From: Chloroflexota bacterium
Lineage (GTDB): Bacteria > Chloroflexota > Dehalococcoidia > Lucifugimonadales > Australimonadaceae
Reading direction: 5' to 3'
DNA: 8,659 bases
Assembly (NCBI GenBank): GCA_022574265.1
Contig: JACZSI010000071.1
Span: 1 to 8,659 of the forward strand
Shown here: piece after piece, positions 5,600 through 8,659 of the stretch
Numbering within the stretch: the first letter of the stretch is position 1
How the letters are laid out: each line of letters starts with the position of its first letter
Translations under genes and position numbers: made by a program
Notes under the pieces: generated by a model
Database searches by the model: none
Seen by the model: only the letters and a program-made list of their open reading frames with translations
What the model was told of the DNA's origin: nothing

Positions 5600-6856
5600 A
5601 TGCTGACGGTAGAAGAGAACCAGCGCTTCACTCAGGTCGGCCCCGGGACGCCCATGGGCGAGCTATGGCGCCGCTACTGGCACCCCATCGCCGCCGCCTC
5701 CCAGCTCAAGGACATCTCCACCAAGAAGGTCCGCCTCTTGGGCGAGGACCTGATCCTGTACAAGGACCGCTCGGGCACGCTCGGCCTCATCGAGCCGCAC
5801 TGCGCCCACCGGCGCATGAACCTCATCTACGGCATCCCGGAGGAGCACGGCCTGCGCTGCCCCTACCACGGCTGGATGTACGACGAGACCGGCCAGTGCA
5901 TCGAGCAGCCGTACGAGGAGACCGAGGACCCGGACGCCCGCTTCAAGGACAAGATCAAGATGCAGGCCTACCCCGTCCAGGAGCAGGCCGGCCTCATCTT
6001 CGCCTACCTGGGCCCGGCGCCCGTGCCGCTGCTCCCCGCGTGGGACGTGATGGTGGAGGAAGACGTCATCCGCGACATCGGCTACGCGGAGCTCTCCTGC
6101 AACTACCTCCAGGTCATGGAGAACTCGCTGGACCCGATCCACGTCGAGTGGCTGCACCAGTACTGGGCCGGCTACGTCATCGAGCAGCTCGGACGGCCCG
6201 AGCTCAACCGCGAGCGCGCGATCCACGAGAAGATACAGTTCGACCGCACCGAGTTCGGCATCGTCAAGCGCCGCGTTATCAAGGGCGGGAACGAAGACGA
6301 CGACGACTGGAAGATCGGCCACCCCATCGTCTTCCCGAACATGCTCCGCCAGGGCTCAAGAGGCAGCGGCGGGGCGTTCCAGATCCGCGTGCCGATCGAC
6401 GACGTCACGACCGGACACTGGTGGCTCCGGTGGTACCCGAAGAAGGACGGCGACGTCGACCAGACCCCCGAAGCCGTCCCCTTCTACAAGGTCCCGGTGC
6501 CCGAGATCGACGAGGACGGCCGCGTCCCCTGGGACGTGCTCGACAACAACAGCGGCCAGGACATCGTCGCCTGGATCACCCAGGGCGCCATCGCCGACCG
6601 CGAGCACGAGTCGCTGGGCCGCTCCGACAAGGGCGTCATCCTCTACCGCCAGCTGCTGGAGGAGGGCATGGCGACCGTCGCCGACGGCGGCGACCCCATC
6701 AACGTCTTCCGTGACCCCGCGGCGAACGTCTACCACCACCTGCCCACGGAGAACAACGTGCGGGCGTTCACCAAGGGCCCGCAGCGCCAGCGCGGCGGCG
6801 CGGCCACGAAGTACAGCCCGATCCTCATCGAGCGCGAGGGAGTGGTCAAGTACTAG
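5600..6856 (+). CDS. Rieske non-haem iron oxygenase alpha subunit, paralog 2
   Basis: Predicted terminal oxygenase subunit of 418 residues, of the same type as paralog 1 and without its insertion. The Rieske ligands are Cys68-x-His70 and Cys87-x2-His90. The iron site ENSLDPIHVEWLH has Asp178, His181 and His186; Asp321 (GQDIVAWITQG) is the likely third ligand. The segment between FPNMLRQG and FQIRVPID, which varies among the three paralogs, is short here (GSRGSGGA). The C-terminus carries KYSPIL, shared with paralog 3. Nucleotide identity with paralog 3 is very high in places (83 identical bases, 5855-5937 against 7481-7563). No beta subunit, ferredoxin or reductase is adjacent. It probably shares a transcript with paralog 1, since the 70-bp gap shows no promoter. 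Substrate unknown. Confidence 0.92.
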   Translation: MLTVEENQRFTQVGPGTPMGELWRRYWHPIAAASQLKDISTKKVRLLGEDLILYKDRSGTLGLIEPHCAHRRMNLIYGIPEEHGLRCPYHGWMYDETGQCIEQPYEETEDPDARFKDKIKMQAYPVQEQAGLIFAYLGPAPVPLLPAWDVMVEEDVIRDIGYAELSCNYLQVMENSLDPIHVEWLHQYWAGYVIEQLGRPELNRERAIHEKIQFDRTEFGIVKRRVIKGGNEDDDDWKIGHPIVFPNMLRQGSRGSGGAFQIRVPIDDVTTGHWWLRWYPKKDGDVDQTPEAVPFYKVPVPEIDEDGRVPWDVLDNNSGQDIVAWITQGAIADREHESLGRSDKGVILYRQLLEEGMATVADGGDPINVFRDPAANVYHHLPTENNVRAFTKGPQRQRGGAATKYSPILIEREGVVKY

Positions 6857-6889
6857 CCTCGTCCTAGACCGGGGGCCTCGCCCTGCCCC

Positions 6890-6937
6890 GTAGGGGCGCG
6901 ATTCATCGCGCCCTGGGCGCAAACCTTGCGCCCCTAC
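6890..6937. repeat. 48-bp palindromic repeat with two internal hairpins
   Basis: The outer arms GTAGGGGCGC (6890-6899) and GCGCCCCTAC (6928-6937) are perfect inverted repeats. Inside, GGGCGCGAT/ATCGCGCCC (6894-6902, 6905-6913) and GGGCGCAA/TTGCGCCC (6915-6922, 6926-6933) form two alternative hairpins. It starts 33 bases after the oxygenase 2 stop and has no following T-run, so it might stop or protect the transcript but is not a standard terminator. I recall similar sequences scattered in Chloroflexota metagenome genomes. Confidence 0.75.
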
Positions 6938-6945
6938 ACCCATCT

Positions 6946-6977
6946 GTCATCCCGAGCGCAGCGAGAAATCCCTCGCT
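6946..6977. repeat. Dispersed-type repeat starting GTCATCCCGAGCGCAGCGAG
   Basis: Contains AGCGAG (6960-6965) and CTCGCT (6972-6977) around the loop AAATCC. I recognise this from memory as a short repeat frequent between genes in many environmental genomes. Only one copy is in this window. Confidence 0.45.
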
Positions 6978-7001
6978 CCCGCTCCCGAAAGCGCACGGGA
7001 C

Positions 7002-7080
7002 GGGGAGTGCAGAGAGCCTGCCCTGAGCCTGTCGAAGGGGGCGAAGCCCCTTTGCCGGGGGCACGGGGGTGTCCCCCGTA
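7002..7080 (+). repeat. Two-hairpin intergenic repeat, copy 2, interrupted
   Basis: GGGGAGTGCAG at 7002-7012 matches the start of copy 1. Then 24 extra bases (7013-7036) belonging to the CCCTGAGCCTGTCGAAGGG repeat intervene, and the element resumes at 7037-7080. Hairpin 1 is GGCGAAG (7040-7046) with CTTTGCC (7050-7056), one G-T wobble. Hairpin 2 is CGGGGG (7056-7061) with CCCCCG (7073-7078), loop of 11 bases as in copy 1. Confidence 0.68.
7012..7039 (+). repeat. 28-bp direct repeat, unit 1
   Basis: GAGAGCCTG followed by CCCTGAGCCTGTCGAAGGG, identical to 7106-7133. It lies inside the two-hairpin element. The CCTGAGCCTGTCGAAGG core is, from memory, a very abundant intergenic repeat in some Chloroflexota and other bacteria. 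Confidence 0.8.
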
Positions 7081-7105
7081 CTCGGCTTATCTCCCCCTTC
7101 CTGGC

Positions 7106-7133
7106 GAGAGCCTGCCCTGAGCCTGTCGAAGGG
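7106..7133 (+). repeat. 28-bp direct repeat, unit 2
   Basis: Exact copy of 7012-7039, 66 bases after it. A partial remnant, GTCGAAGGG, occurs again at 7152-7160. Confidence 0.8.
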
Positions 7134-7184
7134 AAGGGGGACGGGGGGATGGTCGAAGGGCCTGTGAGGCACCGAGGCCAGGCT

Positions 7185-7193
7185 TGCTATACT
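7185..7193 (+). promoter_or_regulatory. Extended -10 promoter of oxygenase 3
   Basis: TGCTATACT fits the extended -10 pattern TGnTATAnT, with the -10 box at 7188-7193. It lies 32 bases before the start codon, just downstream of the repeat cluster, in otherwise GC-rich DNA. No -35 box is evident, which extended -10 promoters can lack. Confidence 0.55.
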
Positions 7194-7215
7194 GCCCACG
7201 CGAACCCTAACCCGC

Positions 7216-7220
7216 AGGAG
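7216..7220 (+). promoter_or_regulatory. Ribosome binding site of oxygenase 3
   Basis: AGGAG five bases before ATG 7226; the start agrees with the paralog N-termini. Confidence 0.8.
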
Positions 7221-7225
7221 CGCCG

Positions 7226-8509
7226 ATGCTCACCCAAGAAGTGAACGACCGCTACACGCTGGTCGGCCCGGGAACACCCACCGGCGAGCTGATGCGCCGC
7301 TACTGGCACCCCATCGCCGCCGTCTCCCAGCTCAACGACATCTCCACCAAGAAGATACGGCTCCTCGGCGAGGACCTGATCCTTTTCAAGGACCGCTCCG
7401 GCACCTACGGCCTCATCGAGCCGCACTGCGCCCACCGTCGCATGAACCTGATCTACGGCATCCCAGAGGCCCACGGCCTCCGCTGCCCCTACCACGGCTG
7501 GATGTACGACGAGACCGGCCAGTGCATCGAGCAGCCGTACGAGGAGACCGAGGACCCGGACGCGCGCTTCAAGGACAAGATCAAGATGAAGGCCTACCCC
7601 GTCGAGGTCAAGGCGGGGCTCATCTTCGCCTACCTCGGCCCAGCGCCCGCCCCGCCCGTCCCCAACTGGGACGTGTATGCGGCCGACGGCGTCATGCGCG
7701 ACATCGGCTACGCGGAGCTCTCCTGCAACTGGCTCCAGTGCCAGGAGAACTCGCTCGACCCCGTCCACCTTGAGTGGCTGCACGTCGCCTGGGCCAACTT
7801 CATCCGCGAGCGGCTCGGCAAGACCGACGACCTCAAGACGCGCCGGGCCCACAAGGTCATCCACTTCGACAACTTCGAGTACGGCATCATCAAGCGCCGC
7901 ATCTGGGAAGGCGGCTCCGAGGAGGACACGGAGTGGAAGGACGGCCACCCCATCGTCTTCCCCAACATGCTCCGCCAGGGCTGCGACGGCTACAACATCA
8001 GAGACAACGAGCGCCGCAAGGGCTTCCCGCTCGGCCCCTCCTTCCAGATCCGCGTGCCCATCGACGATCACACGACCGGCCACTGGTGGGTCGCCACCTA
8101 CCCCATGGTCGACGGCGACGTCGAGCAGACGGCCGAGGAGATCCCCTTCTACAACCCGCCCGTCCCGGTCCTGGACGAGAACGGCCAGCCCCCGTGGGCC
8201 GACCTCCTCAGCAACAGCGCTCAGGACCCCGCGGCGTGGATCACGCAGGGCGCGATCGCCGACCGCACCGGCGAGCACCTCGGCCGCTCGGACGCCGGCA
8301 TCATCCAATTCCGTCAGATGCTCGAGCAGCAGATCCGCGTCGTCGAGGACGGCGGCGACCCGATGTGCACCTTCCGCGACCCCGCGGCGAACGTGTACAT
8401 CCCCTTCATGACCGAGCAGGCCATGTACGTCTCAACCGGCATGCGCCAGGGCGCCGCGGCCATGTACAGCCCCATCCTGAACGCGCGGGAGAAGGCCGGC
8501 CTCCTCTAG
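7226..8509 (+). CDS. Rieske non-haem iron oxygenase alpha subunit, paralog 3
   Basis: Predicted terminal oxygenase subunit of 427 residues, closest to paralog 2. The Rieske ligands are Cys68-x-His70 and Cys87-x2-His90. The iron site ENSLDPVHLEWLH has Asp178, His181 and His186; Asp334 (SAQDPAAWITQG) is the likely carboxylate ligand. Compared with paralog 2 it has about 13 extra residues between FPNMLRQG and FQIRVPID (residues about 252-271). These lie in the catalytic domain, so substrate range may differ. The C-terminus carries MYSPIL. Unlike paralog 2 it has its own promoter after a 369-bp repeat-filled gap, so it can be expressed separately. Partner electron-transfer proteins are not in view. 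Confidence 0.92.
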   Translation: MLTQEVNDRYTLVGPGTPTGELMRRYWHPIAAVSQLNDISTKKIRLLGEDLILFKDRSGTYGLIEPHCAHRRMNLIYGIPEAHGLRCPYHGWMYDETGQCIEQPYEETEDPDARFKDKIKMKAYPVEVKAGLIFAYLGPAPAPPVPNWDVYAADGVMRDIGYAELSCNWLQCQENSLDPVHLEWLHVAWANFIRERLGKTDDLKTRRAHKVIHFDNFEYGIIKRRIWEGGSEEDTEWKDGHPIVFPNMLRQGCDGYNIRDNERRKGFPLGPSFQIRVPIDDHTTGHWWVATYPMVDGDVEQTAEEIPFYNPPVPVLDENGQPPWADLLSNSAQDPAAWITQGAIADRTGEHLGRSDAGIIQFRQMLEQQIRVVEDGGDPMCTFRDPAANVYIPFMTEQAMYVSTGMRQGAAAMYSPILNAREKAGLL

Positions 8510-8566
8510 CCCCGACGCCTGGTTCGTCGCTCCGCAGGATGAACAGGCCCTCGCTGCGCGCGTTCA

Positions 8567-8604
8567 CCCCTCACCCCAACCCGCTCCCTCAAGGGGAGAG
8601 GGGG
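8567..8604. repeat. C-rich/G-rich inverted repeat after oxygenase 3
   Basis: CCCCTCACCCCAACCCG at 8567-8583 is followed by CTCCC (8584-8588), loop TCAAG and GGGAG (8594-8598), ending in a G-run at 8604. It starts 57 bases after the oxygenase 3 stop. From memory this is a common dispersed repeat type. It could help end the transcript but lacks a T-run. From 8605 to the end I see no gene; an AT-rich TAATAAT lies at about 8643-8649. Confidence 0.5.
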
Positions 8605-8659
8605 CGTTGCCGAGGCCGCGCACATCGTCGAGACTACCCAGGTAATAATTGCGGCGCTG

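Larger units (their letters stand above)
6857..7225. other. Repeat-rich intergenic region between oxygenases 2 and 3
   Basis: No gene is seen in these 369 bp. They hold a palindromic repeat (6890-6937), a short dispersed-type repeat (6946-6977), an interrupted two-hairpin repeat (7002-7080), two exact 28-bp repeats (7012-7039, 7106-7133), and the promoter and ribosome binding site of oxygenase 3. Confidence 0.8.

Noticed and set aside
4210..5631. A 473-residue minus-strand frame opposite oxygenase 1 (and similar ones opposite oxygenases 2 and 3)
   Set aside because: Long antisense frames are expected in GC-rich genes with strong third-position bias; the composition is low-complexity with no motif.
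7002..7133. A possible CRISPR array from the repeated units in 7000-7133
   Set aside because: Only two exact 28-bp units with a single 66-bp interval that itself contains another repeat family; no cas genes or regular spacing.
8567..8604. Rho-independent terminator after oxygenase 3
   Set aside because: The stem is short and followed by G-rich sequence without a T-run, so it is reported as a repeat only.

Overview
The window looks like two unrelated pieces of DNA joined near position 1745. The left piece (1 to about 1743) has moderate GC (row 1321-1380 counts 30 G/C in 60). It carries the 3' part of a Proteobacteria-style nitrogen sensor kinase gene (ntrB/glnL) and the 5' part of a gene for a putative lipoprotein with carboxypeptidase-regulatory-like repeats. 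The right piece (about 1745-8659) is much richer in GC (row 2341-2400 counts 45 in 60). It resembles Chloroflexota of the Dehalococcoidia/SAR202 type, judged from the expanded Rieske oxygenase family, the gene types and the dense short intergenic repeats. That assignment is an inference. At the join both flanking genes are cut inside a domain and no mobile element is present, so an assembly chimera is the simplest explanation.

Layout of the right piece: on the minus strand, an alpha/beta hydrolase of the hormone-sensitive lipase (HSL) type (3841-2906) is followed by an MFS transporter (2973 to about 1747, C-terminus lost at the join). Divergent from them, on the plus strand, lie three paralogous Rieske non-haem iron oxygenase alpha subunits (4207-5529, 5600-6856, 7226-8509). 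All three keep the Rieske cluster ligands and the 2-His-1-carboxylate iron site. No ferredoxin, reductase or beta subunit is visible, so electron supply is presumably encoded elsewhere and the enzymes may be alpha-only. The first two genes probably form one operon. The third has its own extended -10 promoter. Together, the permease, the esterase and three diversified oxygenases suggest uptake and oxidative breakdown of aromatic or other recalcitrant organic compounds.

The most unusual content is a set of small structured repeats. A 46-48 bp hairpin element (start TGTGAGCC, end GAGCGAGGTAGTAGTCAA) occurs twice. One copy separates the first and second oxygenase genes and abuts the ribosome binding site of the second. 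The other sits in frame inside the first oxygenase gene, where removing exactly 48 bp restores ungapped alignment to both paralogs. A second family, a two-hairpin element, has copies upstream of oxygenases 1 and 3 that show compensatory base-pair changes; one copy is interrupted by another repeat unit. Further palindromic or repetitive sequences fill 6890-7133 and 8567-8604.
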